64,000 nt of DNA from Rubeoparvulum massiliense (GTDB lineage Bacteria; Bacillota; Bacilli; Rubeoparvulales; Rubeoparvulaceae). Position 1 is the stretch's first letter. Each line of letters begins with the position of its first letter. Shown piece after piece: positions 54,238 through 63,372 of the stretch. The translations under genes were made by a program, and so were the position numbers. The notes under the pieces are model-generated. The model saw only the letters and a list, made by a program, of their open reading frames with translations, ran no database searches and was not told the DNA's origin. The stretch covers positions 1,076,503 to 1,140,502 of the forward strand of contig NZ_CVPE01000006.1 in NCBI RefSeq assembly GCF_001049895.1, read 5' to 3'.

Positions 54238-54402
54238 ATGAATCTACTTGTTGTGTTGTCACTGATCCTAATGTTTATTGGTTATATTAATGATACAAGT
54301 GGTCTAATTGTGGCAGTGACAGCCATTCCTTGTGTAATATTAATGGCCATTGCAGCTTATGCTTCATTAGATTCAAAATATAATCGTGAACACGCTCAGT
54401 AA
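54238..54402 (+). CDS. Small two-span membrane protein
   Basis: 54 residues from the ATG at 54238, which follows AAGGAGGAG by 6-7 nt. A second candidate start at 54211 also has an SD (AAAGGGG) and would give 63 residues, so dual initiation is possible. Two hydrophobic spans are seen (LLVVLSLILMFIGYI and IVAVTAIPCVILMAIAAYA), joined by a short polar loop and ending in a charged tail. The function is unknown. Confidence 0.65.
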   Translation: MNLLVVLSLILMFIGYINDTSGLIVAVTAIPCVILMAIAAYASLDSKYNREHAQ

Positions 54403-54431
54403 GGACATGAATGCATCTTCATGTTCTAGAA

Positions 54432-54474
54432 CGTAGGGGATATGCCGAATAGGGCATATCCCCTATTTCTTTTT
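54432..54474 (+). terminator. Rho-independent terminator
   Basis: TAGGGGATATGCC and GGCATATCCCCTA form a perfect 13-bp stem followed by a T-rich tail. Confidence 0.93.
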
Positions 54475-54590
54475 ATCTTCTCACTTCAAAACAACTTACA
54501 ATGATTCGCAGTAAGAGCCTGTATATTTTACCATCATTTTTAGCAATCTAATCTAGAAACAATAAATGCTCTGCAGAAAGAGGAAGATTG

Positions 54591-55121
54591 ATGAAACGTT
54601 CACTTTACTTAATCATATTGAGTTTGCTGTTTTTCACTGTTCTGCTTAACCCCTATGCAGTTATGGCAAAAAAGGAGAAGGATTTTCCCTTGCGCATCGG
54701 GGATCCACTGCCATCAATCACCCTCACTGATTTAGAAGGGAAAGAACATGAACTTCGTCAATCCCACTCCACCCCATTTATCCTGAACTTCTGGGCTAGC
54801 TGGTGTCCCCCCTGTCGTGATGAGATGCCAGTGATGCAGCAATTCTATACGGAGAAGAAAGAGCTCTTGCCCATCATTGGAATCAATCTCTTTGAAACAG
54901 AGAAAGGAGAAAAAGAGGTTCAAAAATTTTTGGAACAATTTGGGGTTACTTTTCCCATTCTCCTGGACCCTAACTCTCAAGTAGCTAAGCAATTTAATGT
55001 TTTTGCAATTCCCTCCACCTATTTAATTAACGAAAAAGGGATGATCATTGACCAATGGATTGGACCTCTAACGAGTGAGGTTCTTCAAGAATGGATGCAA
55101 CATCCTTCTCTTCATAAGTAA
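54591..55121 (+). CDS. TlpA/ResA-family thiol-disulfide oxidoreductase
   Basis: 176 residues from the ATG at 54591 with GAGGAAG upstream (an adjacent in-frame TTG at 54588 is less likely). A signal/anchor segment (LIILSLLFFTVLLNPYAVMA) precedes an extracytoplasmic thioredoxin fold. The active site is FWASWCPPCRDEMPV near residue 75, with the cis-Pro in VFAIPSTYLINEKG. The CPPC motif is like StoA and TlpA; ResA has CEPC. It could reduce apocytochrome c or act in sporulation; neither context is present. Confidence 0.88.
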   Translation: MKRSLYLIILSLLFFTVLLNPYAVMAKKEKDFPLRIGDPLPSITLTDLEGKEHELRQSHSTPFILNFWASWCPPCRDEMPVMQQFYTEKKELLPIIGINLFETEKGEKEVQKFLEQFGVTFPILLDPNSQVAKQFNVFAIPSTYLINEKGMIIDQWIGPLTSEVLQEWMQHPSLHK

Positions 55122-55151
55122 CTTCCATCACTTTGCATAGTATCTAGGGAA

Positions 55152-55188
55152 ATAAAAAACAGTCACTTACATCGTGACTGTTTTTTAT
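55152..55188. terminator. Bidirectional terminator
   Basis: AAAAAACAGTCAC and GTGACTGTTTTTT form a perfect 13-bp stem between the thioredoxin-like gene (+) and oppC (-). Confidence 0.93.
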
Positions 55189-56108
55189 TAGCGATTGGAT
55201 TTAGGATTAAGTGCATCTTTTAGCCCTTCTCCGATAAAGTTGATGGACAATAATGTACTGATCAACATGGCAGCTGGTGGCAACCACATCCAAGGCTGCT
55301 GCTGTAAAACCTTGGTTTGCCGCGCCTCTGCCAACATATTCCCCCAGCTTGGCTGTTCTGGAGGGATACCAAATCCAATAAAGCTAAGTCCTGTCTCCAA
55401 AACAATCATCGCAGCCATCAATAGGGTAGCTTGCACAATAATTGTGGAGATTACATTGGGTAATAAATGTTTCGTAATAATCCTGCGCGATTTGGTTCCA
55501 ATGGAGACTGCTCCAAGGATATAATCATTCTCTTTTTCCTGTAAAATTTTACTCCTTACCATCCGCGCCACACCACCCCAGGAGAGGGCACTCATAACGA
55601 GAATTAAAACCCATGCGCCCGTTAGCTTTCCCATGAAGATGGTATTGAGGACGATAATAAAGATTAATGCAGGAAAGATTAAGACAAAGTCAGTAAACCG
55701 CATGAGGAGTTGGTCCATTCTACCACCAAAATAACCAGCAAGTGATCCGATGACCGTTCCATAGATGATCACTAATAGGGTAGTGAAGAAGCCAACCTGT
55801 AATGAGGTTTGCCCACCGTATAAGAGTCGTGCGAAGACATCTCGCCCATTGCTATCTGTACCAAACCAATGGGCACTAGATGGTGGTTGATCGATCCCTC
55901 GGATATTAACCCGCTTCACTTCTTCCATGCTGATTCCAGAAATTAGGGGGGCAAGGAAAGAGAACAGCGTAATCAACACCAAAACACATAGACTGATCAT
56001 GGCTACCTTATTTCGCCGAAACTTTCCGAAAGCAATGGACCATGGTGATAAAGATTTAATCACCGGAGTATCTACTTGTTCACCAACCATTGGTGTATTC
56101 TGTTCCAT
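55188..56108 (-). CDS. oppC: Oligopeptide ABC transporter permease OppC
   Basis: 306 residues. After the short N-terminal cytoplasmic tail and first span (MISLCVLVLITLFSFLAPLI) comes the permease domain with HWFGTDSNGRDVFARLLYGG and the EAA loop LGAVSIGTKSRRIITKHLLPN. It is the last gene of the opp unit and ends at a bidirectional terminator. Confidence 0.94.
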   Translation of the reverse strand: MEQNTPMVGEQVDTPVIKSLSPWSIAFGKFRRNKVAMISLCVLVLITLFSFLAPLISGISMEEVKRVNIRGIDQPPSSAHWFGTDSNGRDVFARLLYGGQTSLQVGFFTTLLVIIYGTVIGSLAGYFGGRMDQLLMRFTDFVLIFPALIFIIVLNTIFMGKLTGAWVLILVMSALSWGGVARMVRSKILQEKENDYILGAVSIGTKSRRIITKHLLPNVISTIIVQATLLMAAMIVLETGLSFIGFGIPPEQPSWGNMLAEARQTKVLQQQPWMWLPPAAMLISTLLSINFIGEGLKDALNPKSNR

Positions 56109-56119
56109 CTACCCACCCC

Positions 56120-57085
56120 CTATTCCAACCGGATGCGGGGATCAGCTACGCCATAGAGTAGATCCGCAACCAAGTTTCCAAGCAAAGTGAAGAGCGATAA
56201 AAATAGCGTGAGCGTCATCACCACAGCATAGTCCCGACGGGTAATGGAGTCTAGAAAAAGCTGACCGATCCCCGGATAAGTGAATATGGATTCTGTAATC
56301 ACTGCACCACCAACAATACCACCTAAATCAAAGCCAAAAATAGTGACTAAGGGGATCAAGGAATTACGGAGGATATGCTTATTATAGATGATCCCTTCAC
56401 TTGTTCCTTTTGCCCTTGCAGTCCGGACAAAATCTTTGCGACTATTTTCAATAATATCATTGCGAAGAAATTGGGTGTAGGAAGCTGTGCTAAAGACTCC
56501 TAAAATGGTGGCTGGCAACAAGACATGATAAAACCGGCTCTGCCAATATTCCCATGTGCCTGGTACCTTCCCAATGCCCACCGACCCATTGGAGGGAAGC
56601 CAACCTAAATGAAAGGCAAAAAAATAAATAGCAAAGATAGCGAGGACATAATTGGGTACAGCCAATGCAAAATAGTTATAACTGGCGATGGAATAATCTC
56701 CGATTCCATATGGCCTTCTCCCAGCATACATCCCCATGATGAATGAGAGAATATAAGTAATCACTAGGGATACTGTGGCTAGAAAGATCGTATTTGGTAG
56801 ACGCTGTAAAATAACATCCTTCACTGGAAGCTTATAGACGAAGGATTTACCAAAATCCCCTTGAATGAAAGAACCAGCCCACCGTAGATACTGTTCATGA
56901 ACGGGGTCATTATAGCCCAATTTTTCTCGCATCTCTGCGATATATTCTGGCGTGGTATTAGTAGGATCGATCTCCCCCGAAAGGGCATCCCCTGGCATCA
57001 TCTTTGCCAGGGAGAAGACCACAATCGAGAGTAGAAAGAGCATGGGGATCGTGATTAAGAGACGCCGAATTGTGTAGGATAGCAT
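56120..57085 (-). CDS. oppB: Oligopeptide ABC transporter permease OppB
   Basis: 321 residues with six spans, starting MLSYTIRRLLITIPMLFLLS. OppB motifs are MMPGDALSGEIDPTN, the EAA loop VRTARAKGTSEGIIYNKHIL and GAVITESIFTYPGIGQLFLD. It precedes oppC by 11 bp and forms the membrane channel with it. Confidence 0.94.
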   Translation of the reverse strand: MLSYTIRRLLITIPMLFLLSIVVFSLAKMMPGDALSGEIDPTNTTPEYIAEMREKLGYNDPVHEQYLRWAGSFIQGDFGKSFVYKLPVKDVILQRLPNTIFLATVSLVITYILSFIMGMYAGRRPYGIGDYSIASYNYFALAVPNYVLAIFAIYFFAFHLGWLPSNGSVGIGKVPGTWEYWQSRFYHVLLPATILGVFSTASYTQFLRNDIIENSRKDFVRTARAKGTSEGIIYNKHILRNSLIPLVTIFGFDLGGIVGGAVITESIFTYPGIGQLFLDSITRRDYAVVMTLTLFLSLFTLLGNLVADLLYGVADPRIRLE

Positions 57086-57147
57086 CGTTGTTTCCCCTCA
57101 CCTTCTACAAGATTACAATAACTACGCATGCTTGCGTAATTCTCATC

Positions 57148-58884
57148 TTATTGCTCCAAATACCACTTGTGAGGGTCACGCTGATTTCCACTCCAGTCAA
57201 CGGTAACACCTTTTAATTTGGCGTTAATGGCATGTACGTCTACATTTTCCCATAGAGGAAGAATCGGTAACTCTTCATTCATGATCTTCTGCCACTCTAT
57301 ATAGATAGCCTTCCGTTTCTCAATATCGAAAGCCTCTTCAGAAGTACCACGATGTAAGAGGGCATCAGACTCTTCATTGATCCAACGTGGGAAGTTCCAA
57401 AGATCGGTACTGAGCCAGAGGCCCTTCGGATCTGGATCAGAACCTGTTACCCAACCACCAAAGAAGAGTTCAAACTCTGGATCATCATTTTCCAGCAAGT
57501 CATAGTAGAGATTCCCTTCTTTTAAGGGCTCTAGGGTCACATTCAGACCAATATCTCGCCACATTTGTGTTAAGGCTTGGGCACGCCCTTCAAAGGTGGC
57601 AGGTCCTTGATAGTGTTGGAACTTCATGGTCAATGGTTTGCCTTCTGGATCTTCTACAAATCCATCCCCATCAATATCCTTATAGCCTGCCTCAGCTAGT
57701 AATTGCTTCGCTTTCTCTGGATCGTAGTTGTATTGTGTTAAAAGGCTCTCATCCGCTTTAATCCAGTGAACGGATGGAACAGGGGTATTAATGGGCTCAG
57801 CTACACCACCGAGATATGCATCGATTACAGCCTCACGATCAAGGGCATAGAACATGGCTTTACGTAAATTCTTATTGTGGAATTTCGTACGATCCATGGT
57901 AGCAACACGTTTATCCTTATCATAGGTTCCCATCTTGAATCCAACATAAGAATAGCTTAAGCCACGGGCTGTTTCTACCTTCATATTGGGTAGCGCTTCA
58001 ACTTCAGGAATCAATGTGGGCTTAATCCCCATGATGTGGATATTTTCATTTTGCAGCTCCCCGACTGTTAAGGAAGGATCGATCACCTTCACCGTAATTC
58101 CATCAAGTAAAGGCTTACCATCCCAATAGTCATCGAATCGCTCGTATTCCACATACTCACCGGGGACAACACTCTTCACTTTAAACGGTCCTAAGCCTAC
58201 AGGCTTGGTCCGTGCTTGTTCTGATTCTTCCATCTTTGCGATCTCTACGCCTTCAAAATGCTTCTTCGGCATGGGGTGAGACCATAGATTTTCTAGATTA
58301 TTCACACGTGCTTCTATGAAGGCGATCTTCATGGTATAGGGATCGATAATCTCCAGACCAGAGATGGCATCTGCCTTCTTATCCTTCATCTCAACAGCGC
58401 CTTCAATATGCTCCACATAGTTGAAGCGGGGACCTGTATAATCAGGATGAGCCAGTACTTCCATGGCAAACTTCCAGTCTTCCATGGTAAGTTCTTCCCC
58501 ATTATGCCACTTCACACCCTGCTTCAGCTTAAAGGTATAGACTTTATTATCTTCCGTCTCCCATGTAGCAAGATTAGGCTGAATCTGAATATTTTCATCA
58601 TTAGTAAACATGGATTCATGCATAAAAGCTGCAACGTCAGAATCTGTAGCATTACCAATAAAAGCAGGGTCTAAAACACCACTGGGTGGAGCATCGATTC
58701 CATAGACCACAACACCGCCTTCTTTTGGCGCTCCCTCTTCACCCTTCTTCTCCTCTGCTGGAGGTGGATTCTCCCCCTTATTCGGCTCTGTGCTACCTTC
58801 CTGTTTACCACCACATGCTGTAAGAATCATTGATAAGGCTAAGACTAACGTTAATAATAACATGAATGATTTTCTCAACTTCAT
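57148..58884 (-). CDS. Oligopeptide-binding lipoprotein, copy 1
   Basis: 578 residues from the ATG at 58884, 6 nt behind GGGAGTG; a GTG inside that SD would be an alternative. The lipobox is ALSMILTACGGK, followed by a Pro/Glu/Lys-rich linker. Family 5 features are PSGVLDPAFIGNATDSDV, KLKQGVKWHNGEELTMEDWK and GYKDIDGDGFVEDPEGKPL. The last segment, a typical insert, is almost identical in copy 2. It lies inside the opp unit between oppF and oppB. Confidence 0.93.
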   Translation of the reverse strand: MKLRKSFMLLLTLVLALSMILTACGGKQEGSTEPNKGENPPPAEEKKGEEGAPKEGGVVVYGIDAPPSGVLDPAFIGNATDSDVAAFMHESMFTNDENIQIQPNLATWETEDNKVYTFKLKQGVKWHNGEELTMEDWKFAMEVLAHPDYTGPRFNYVEHIEGAVEMKDKKADAISGLEIIDPYTMKIAFIEARVNNLENLWSHPMPKKHFEGVEIAKMEESEQARTKPVGLGPFKVKSVVPGEYVEYERFDDYWDGKPLLDGITVKVIDPSLTVGELQNENIHIMGIKPTLIPEVEALPNMKVETARGLSYSYVGFKMGTYDKDKRVATMDRTKFHNKNLRKAMFYALDREAVIDAYLGGVAEPINTPVPSVHWIKADESLLTQYNYDPEKAKQLLAEAGYKDIDGDGFVEDPEGKPLTMKFQHYQGPATFEGRAQALTQMWRDIGLNVTLEPLKEGNLYYDLLENDDPEFELFFGGWVTGSDPDPKGLWLSTDLWNFPRWINEESDALLHRGTSEEAFDIEKRKAIYIEWQKIMNEELPILPLWENVDVHAINAKLKGVTVDWSGNQRDPHKWYLEQ

Positions 58885-58947
58885 TCTCATCACTCCCTTT
58901 TTATTTTTTGATCTACCACATTAGTTAATATCGAATCTTACAAGGTA

Positions 58948-59931
58948 TTATGAATACAGATGACAGGCCACGTATTGACTAGGCCTCACCTCCTTTAATA
59001 GCGGCCGTGTCACCTTACACTCATCCATGGCCTTGGGACAACGTGGGTGGAAGGCACAGCCCTTTGGAGGATTGGCTGGACTAGGTACATCACCGGTGAG
59101 GACGATCCGCTCCCGTTTTTGCCGCGGATCTGGAATGGGAATGGCAGAGAGTAATGCTTGCGTATAGGGATGGAGGGGATTACGATAAAGCTCCTCATTA
59201 TTCGCCAGCTCTACCAATCTACCGAGGTACATCACACCGATCCGATCACTCATATGCTCCACCACACTCAAGTCATGAGCGATGAACAGATAGGTAAGTC
59301 CAAACTCGTCCTGTAATTCTTTCAAAAGATTAAGTACTTGAGATTGAATGGAAACATCCAAAGCAGAGACAGGCTCATCAGCAACGATCAATTTAGGACG
59401 GAGGGCTAATGCTCGAGCGATTCCCACCCGTTGTCGCTGCCCGCCAGAAAATTCATGAGGATATTTATAATATGTCTCAGGTGCTAACCCCACCCGGGAC
59501 AGTAATTCCATCACTTGCTCTTGTAACTCGTTTTTCGGAATATTGAAGTAGTTCCGAATGGGCTCAGCAACAATATTGCCCACCATCATCTTAGGATTGA
59601 GAGAGGCATAGGGATCTTGAAACACCATTTGCATCTCTTTCCGAACCTGACGAAGCTCCCCCCCACGCAAGTCAGTAATCTCTTGGCCCATGAAATGGAT
59701 GGAACCATCGGTGGGATCCTGTAAACGCATGACCGTTCGACCCGTGGTAGACTTCCCACAGCCTGATTCTCCTACCAGGCCTAAGGTTTCTCCCTTATGA
59801 ATGGTGAAGCTAACATCATCCACCGCTTTTACATCACCGATGTGGCCACGAAAAAAGCCACCGCGAATAGGGTAATATTTTTTAAGATTACGAATTTCTA
59901 AGAGTTGATTATCGGTCGTGTCAGCTTTCAT
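58948..59931 (-). CDS. oppF: Oligopeptide ABC transporter ATPase OppF
   Basis: 327 residues from the ATG at 59931, overlapping the oppD stop (ATGA) and preceded by GGGGG; a longer in-frame start is inside oppD. Walker A is [17 protein letters not shown], the signature is [18 protein letters not shown], and Walker B is [14 protein letters not shown]. The C-terminal oligo_HPY-type domain has the cluster-like motif [14 protein letters not shown]. It pairs with OppD to power import. Confidence 0.95.
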   Translation of the reverse strand: MKADTTDNQLLEIRNLKKYYPIRGGFFRGHIGDVKAVDDVSFTIHKGETLGLVGESGCGKSTTGRTVMRLQDPTDGSIHFMGQEITDLRGGELRQVRKEMQMVFQDPYASLNPKMMVGNIVAEPIRNYFNIPKNELQEQVMELLSRVGLAPETYYKYPHEFSGGQRQRVGIARALALRPKLIVADEPVSALDVSIQSQVLNLLKELQDEFGLTYLFIAHDLSVVEHMSDRIGVMYLGRLVELANNEELYRNPLHPYTQALLSAIPIPDPRQKRERIVLTGDVPSPANPPKGCAFHPRCPKAMDECKVTRPLLKEVRPSQYVACHLYS

Positions 59932-60959
59932 TTTGCCACCCCCACGCTCTGACTTGGTTGACAGGGAGTATATTGGAGGCAACGGACGGTATGCCCTGAT
60001 TCCACTTCTGCCAACAATGGTGTAACAGTAGTACATTCCTTCGTGCCTTCTTTACAACGATTGGCAAAGCGGCAGCCTACCTTTGGCATATTCACCAGCG
60101 AAGGGACAAGCCCATCAATGGTATCTAAATTCTCCTTCCGTTCACCTAAGCGGGGAATGGAACGTAGTAGTCCTCGTAAGTAGGGATGCTTCGCTTGATA
60201 GAATACTTCATCCACATTACAGTGCTCCACAATTTGCCCTGCATACATGACGAATACTTCATCAGCCATCTCTGCAATTACACCAAGGTCATGAGTGATT
60301 AAGAGAACGGTCATCTTCTTTTCCTTCTGGATTTGTTTAATTAACTCAAGAATCTGCGCTTGAATGGTAACATCTAAAGCAGTTGTGGGCTCATCAGCAA
60401 TCAGAAGTTTAGGCTCGTTCGCCATGGCCATCGCGATCATCACACGCTGACGCATTCCACCTGAAAGTTGATGGGGATATTCATTCATCACATCTGCGGC
60501 GCGGGGAATACCTACCTGCTCAAGAAGCTCAATACAACGTCTACGTGCTTCTTCCTTACTCACCCTGCGATGATTATGAATCACCTCTTCAAGTTGAAAT
60601 CCGATGGTGAAAACAGGATTGAGTGCTGTCATTGGTTCCTGAAAAATCATGCTAATCTCATTTCCACGAATCTGGTTCATCTCATCTTCAGTTAAGCCAA
60701 CAAGATTACGCCCCTCTAATAGAATCTCGCCACCGACAATCCGGCCATTCTCCTTCGGCAGTAAATCCATAATGGAGAGAGACATCACGCTTTTCCCACA
60801 GCCCGATTCTCCTACCACGCCATAGATTTTCCCCGGTTCTAGCTGGAATGAAACATCGTCCACTGCCAAATATGTATTACCTTGAATCAAAAAGCCAGCT
60901 TGCAAGTTTCTCACCTCAAGAAGAGCCGGCTTGCTAGACTGGTCATGGACTTTCATCAT
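59928..60959 (-). CDS. oppD: Oligopeptide ABC transporter ATPase OppD
   Basis: 343 residues from the ATG at 60959, 9 nt behind GAGGTG; a GTG at 60971 lies at the SD itself. Walker A is [17 protein letters not shown], the signature QLSGGMRQRVMIAMAMA, and Walker B LLIADEPTTALDVTIQ. The C-terminal cysteine motif is CRFANRCKEGTKEC. It starts a new unit after the terminator that follows copy 2 of the binding protein. Confidence 0.95.
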   Translation of the reverse strand: MMKVHDQSSKPALLEVRNLQAGFLIQGNTYLAVDDVSFQLEPGKIYGVVGESGCGKSVMSLSIMDLLPKENGRIVGGEILLEGRNLVGLTEDEMNQIRGNEISMIFQEPMTALNPVFTIGFQLEEVIHNHRRVSKEEARRRCIELLEQVGIPRAADVMNEYPHQLSGGMRQRVMIAMAMANEPKLLIADEPTTALDVTIQAQILELIKQIQKEKKMTVLLITHDLGVIAEMADEVFVMYAGQIVEHCNVDEVFYQAKHPYLRGLLRSIPRLGERKENLDTIDGLVPSLVNMPKVGCRFANRCKEGTKECTTVTPLLAEVESGHTVRCLQYTPCQPSQSVGVAK

Positions 60960-60971
60960 CGGAATATACAC

Positions 60972-61216
60972 CTCTTTATCTCGTTCATACTATTATTCAA
61001 AAAAGATGATGAAGCAAAAGGTGGGTCATTTGTTGAAACACGCGAATTTTTCTGACATTTCATTATTTTTAACTATTATGGCAATACAGCGTCCAAATGT
61101 CAAGAATTTCTTACCCTTTATTAATAATTCCTACTATATATTTAATTGACTTTATTGTTTTTTTTTGTCTTATTATTAACTTCCAAGCTACTTCCCAATG
61201 TGTGAGGCACAATAGA
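60972..61216. other. AT-rich spacer between copy-2 binding protein and oppD
   Basis: It holds the presumed oppD promoter region (minus strand, very AT-rich). No gene with an SD, no repeat and no RNA motif was recognised. Confidence 0.5.
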
Positions 61217-61260
61217 ATAAAAACAATGACACCAATCACAATGGACGGCGTCATTGTTTG
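61217..61260 (-). terminator. Rho-independent terminator of the copy-2 binding protein gene
   Basis: AAACAATGACACC pairs with GGCGTCATTGTTT (one mismatch), with a T-run on the minus strand, 15 bp after the stop. Confidence 0.85.
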
Positions 61261-61274
61261 CCAGAAGGATCAGT

Positions 61275-63014
61275 CTATTGCTCAAGATACCATTTGTGCA
61301 TATCTCGTTGGTTCCCAGACCAATCGATGGTCACACCTTTTAATTTTTTATTGATGGCATGAGAATCCTTGGACTCAAAAAGTGGCAGCATAGGTAATTC
61401 TTCATTTACGATCTTTTGCCATTCAATATAGAGCTGCTTTCGTTTCTCTACATCAAATGCTTCAGGAGAGAGGGCACGATCCAATAATTCATCGGATTCC
61501 TTATTCACCCAACGTGGATAGTTCCATAGATCGGTGCTGTACCATAAGCCCTTTGGATCTGGATCTGAACCAGTACTCCATCCACCCCAGAACATATCGA
61601 TGGATGGATCATCAGCTTCTATTAGATCATAGTGGAGAACAGGATCTTTCAGCTCTTGTAGCTCCACATCAAGACCAATATCACGCCAATTCTGAGTCAA
61701 TGCCTGAGCCCTTCCCTCAAATGATGCGTCTCCCTTTTGATGATGGAATCGAATCTGGAGCTTATTGCCCTCTGGATCTTCCACAAACCCATCTCCATCA
61801 ATATCCTTATAGCCTGCTTCTGCCAGTAATTGCTTCGCCTTCTCAGGATCATAATTATATTGGGTCAAGGTACTTTCATCTGCCTTAATCCAATGGACAG
61901 AAGGTACAGGCGTATTGACCACCTCAGCTAATCCTCCAAAATAGGCATCGATAATTCCTTCACGATCAATGGCATAATACATGGCCTTCCGAAGGTTTTT
62001 ATTTTGGAATTTTGGGTTATCCATAATATTTACACGCTGCTCTTTGTCATAATGCCCCAGCTTAAAGGCAACATAATAGTAGACCAGACCTTTGGTGCTA
62101 TGAACATCTACACTAGATAAGGTCTTAATCTCTGGGATCATCACATTCTTGATGCGAATAATATGGACAGATTCATTCTTCAATTCTCCTACTACTACAG
62201 AAGAATCAATAATTTTTACCGTTACACCATCTAAATAAGGCTTTCCTTGCCAATAATCATCAAAACGCTCATAAACCACGTGCTCACCTGGCACCACACT
62301 TTTCACCTTAAATGGACCTAGTCCCACTGGATTCATACGAATCTGTTCAGCTTCTTCTAATTTTGCAATTTCAATGCCTTCGAGATGCTTTTTAGGCATT
62401 GGCTTTGACCAAAGCTGCTCCAGATTATTTACCTGTGGTTCCAAAAATGTAATCTTCATCGTATATGGATCAAGAATTTCTACGCCAGAGATGGAATCTG
62501 CCTTTCCATCCTTCATCTCTTCCGCTCCAACAATATGACGGACATAGTTAAAACGTGGTCCGGTATAATCGGGGTGAGCGATTACCTCGAGTACGAACTT
62601 CCAATCCTCAACGGTAAGTTCCTCCCCATTATGCCATTTAACTCCCTCTTTGATTTTGAGGGTATAGACCACATTATCATCGGTTTCCCATGTAGCAATA
62701 TGTGGTTGCATTTGCAAATTTTCATCAAACGTGAACATATCTTCATACATAAATCTCGTTACCATGCTATCTGTTGTGGAACTACTCAAAGCTGGCTCGA
62801 AGAGGCCTTCAAATGTCCCCTCCACCGCATAGGTGACGACACCACCCTCTTTCGGGCCTGATACAGCCTCTTCCTTTTTCTCCCCTTCCTTCTTCTCTCC
62901 TTCAGAATTAGGAGGTGGGGTACTCCCAGTCTCTTTACCTCCACACGCCGCAAGTACGATGGAGAATGTTAATAGAATGGTTAACAACACAAGTAGTGTT
63001 TTACGCCCTTGCAT
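61275..63014 (-). CDS. Oligopeptide-binding lipoprotein, copy 2
   Basis: 579 residues; AAAGGGTGA precedes ATG. The lipobox is FSIVLAACGGKE, followed by a Glu/Lys/Gly/Pro linker. It is a close paralogue of copy 1 over the whole length, sharing WHNGEELTVEDWKF, GPFKVKSVVPGEHVVYERFD and GYKDIDGDGFVEDPEGNKL, and ending alike (DMHKWYLEQ here, DPHKWYLEQ there). It has its own terminator, so its level can differ from that of the transporter. A candidate leader ORF ends inside its SD. Confidence 0.93.
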   Translation of the reverse strand: MQGRKTLLVLLTILLTFSIVLAACGGKETGSTPPPNSEGEKKEGEKKEEAVSGPKEGGVVTYAVEGTFEGLFEPALSSSTTDSMVTRFMYEDMFTFDENLQMQPHIATWETDDNVVYTLKIKEGVKWHNGEELTVEDWKFVLEVIAHPDYTGPRFNYVRHIVGAEEMKDGKADSISGVEILDPYTMKITFLEPQVNNLEQLWSKPMPKKHLEGIEIAKLEEAEQIRMNPVGLGPFKVKSVVPGEHVVYERFDDYWQGKPYLDGVTVKIIDSSVVVGELKNESVHIIRIKNVMIPEIKTLSSVDVHSTKGLVYYYVAFKLGHYDKEQRVNIMDNPKFQNKNLRKAMYYAIDREGIIDAYFGGLAEVVNTPVPSVHWIKADESTLTQYNYDPEKAKQLLAEAGYKDIDGDGFVEDPEGNKLQIRFHHQKGDASFEGRAQALTQNWRDIGLDVELQELKDPVLHYDLIEADDPSIDMFWGGWSTGSDPDPKGLWYSTDLWNYPRWVNKESDELLDRALSPEAFDVEKRKQLYIEWQKIVNEELPMLPLFESKDSHAINKKLKGVTIDWSGNQRDMHKWYLEQ

Positions 63015-63018
63015 GTTC

Positions 63019-63105
63019 TCACCCTTTCAATTTACTCGGTCCTCGTAATAAAGCTGTTGAATCTAATAAATATAAGTGACCCGTAACCAAATTGCCTGGC
63101 TTCAC
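63019..63105 (-). CDS. Candidate leader peptide (23-28 residues) before the copy-2 binding protein
   Basis: A full-length SD (AAGGAGGTGA, 63102-63111, minus strand) stands far from the binding-protein gene. An ORF from GTG 63105 or TTG 63090 reads LVTGHLYLLDSTALLRGP and on to KLKG, and its TGA overlaps the SD of the lipoprotein gene (AAAGGGTGA). This geometry suggests a coupled leader peptide. The GTG sits inside the SD, so TTG 63090 (11 nt after the SD) is the likelier start. Confidence 0.4.
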   Translation of the reverse strand: MKPGNLVTGHLYLLDSTALLRGPSKLKG

Positions 63106-63136
63106 CTCCTTAAAGATAAATTCTACTGATTTTTTC

Positions 63137-63169
63137 AGTATATTCTGTATTTTTGATATATTATGTCAA
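63137..63169 (-). promoter_or_regulatory. Predicted promoter of the copy-2 binding protein unit
   Basis: A perfect TTGACA (63164-63169, minus strand) with CAGAAT 16 nt further, and TATACT slightly beyond. The -10 assignment is uncertain. Confidence 0.45.
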
Positions 63170-63251
63170 TAATTATTATTCCTGTCAATATCCATTATTA
63201 TTTCTAGATATTAGGAATCATGCTCTCGAAGTTCATATTCAGAATTTTATT

Positions 63252-63326
63252 AAAAAAAATCCCTTACAGCGGTGGTACAGGTCGTACCTGTCTAATTCCC
63301 GTGTAAAGGATAATCGTGTTGGATTA
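63252..63326 (+). mobile_element. Solitary left end of an IS4-family element
   Basis: This stretch aligns with the left end of the IS4-type element at 43451-43516: AAAAAATCCYTTACA, an ACAGGTSGTWCCTGT hairpin, then AATYC and GTAAAGGAT before CGT. Both the inner hairpin and the outer stem around the transposase SD are kept, with a changed loop. After the SD a TTG would read LDYEKHLDT and stop, so no transposase remains. Confidence 0.75.
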
Positions 63327-63363
63327 TGAAAAACACCTCGACACTTAGCATTTCATAAGTGTC
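63327..63363 (-). terminator. Rho-independent terminator of the foldase gene
   Basis: GACACTTA and TAAGTGTC form an 8-bp perfect stem, followed after a short GAGG stretch by a T5 run on the minus strand. Confidence 0.7.
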
Positions 63364-63372
63364 TATTTTCTC

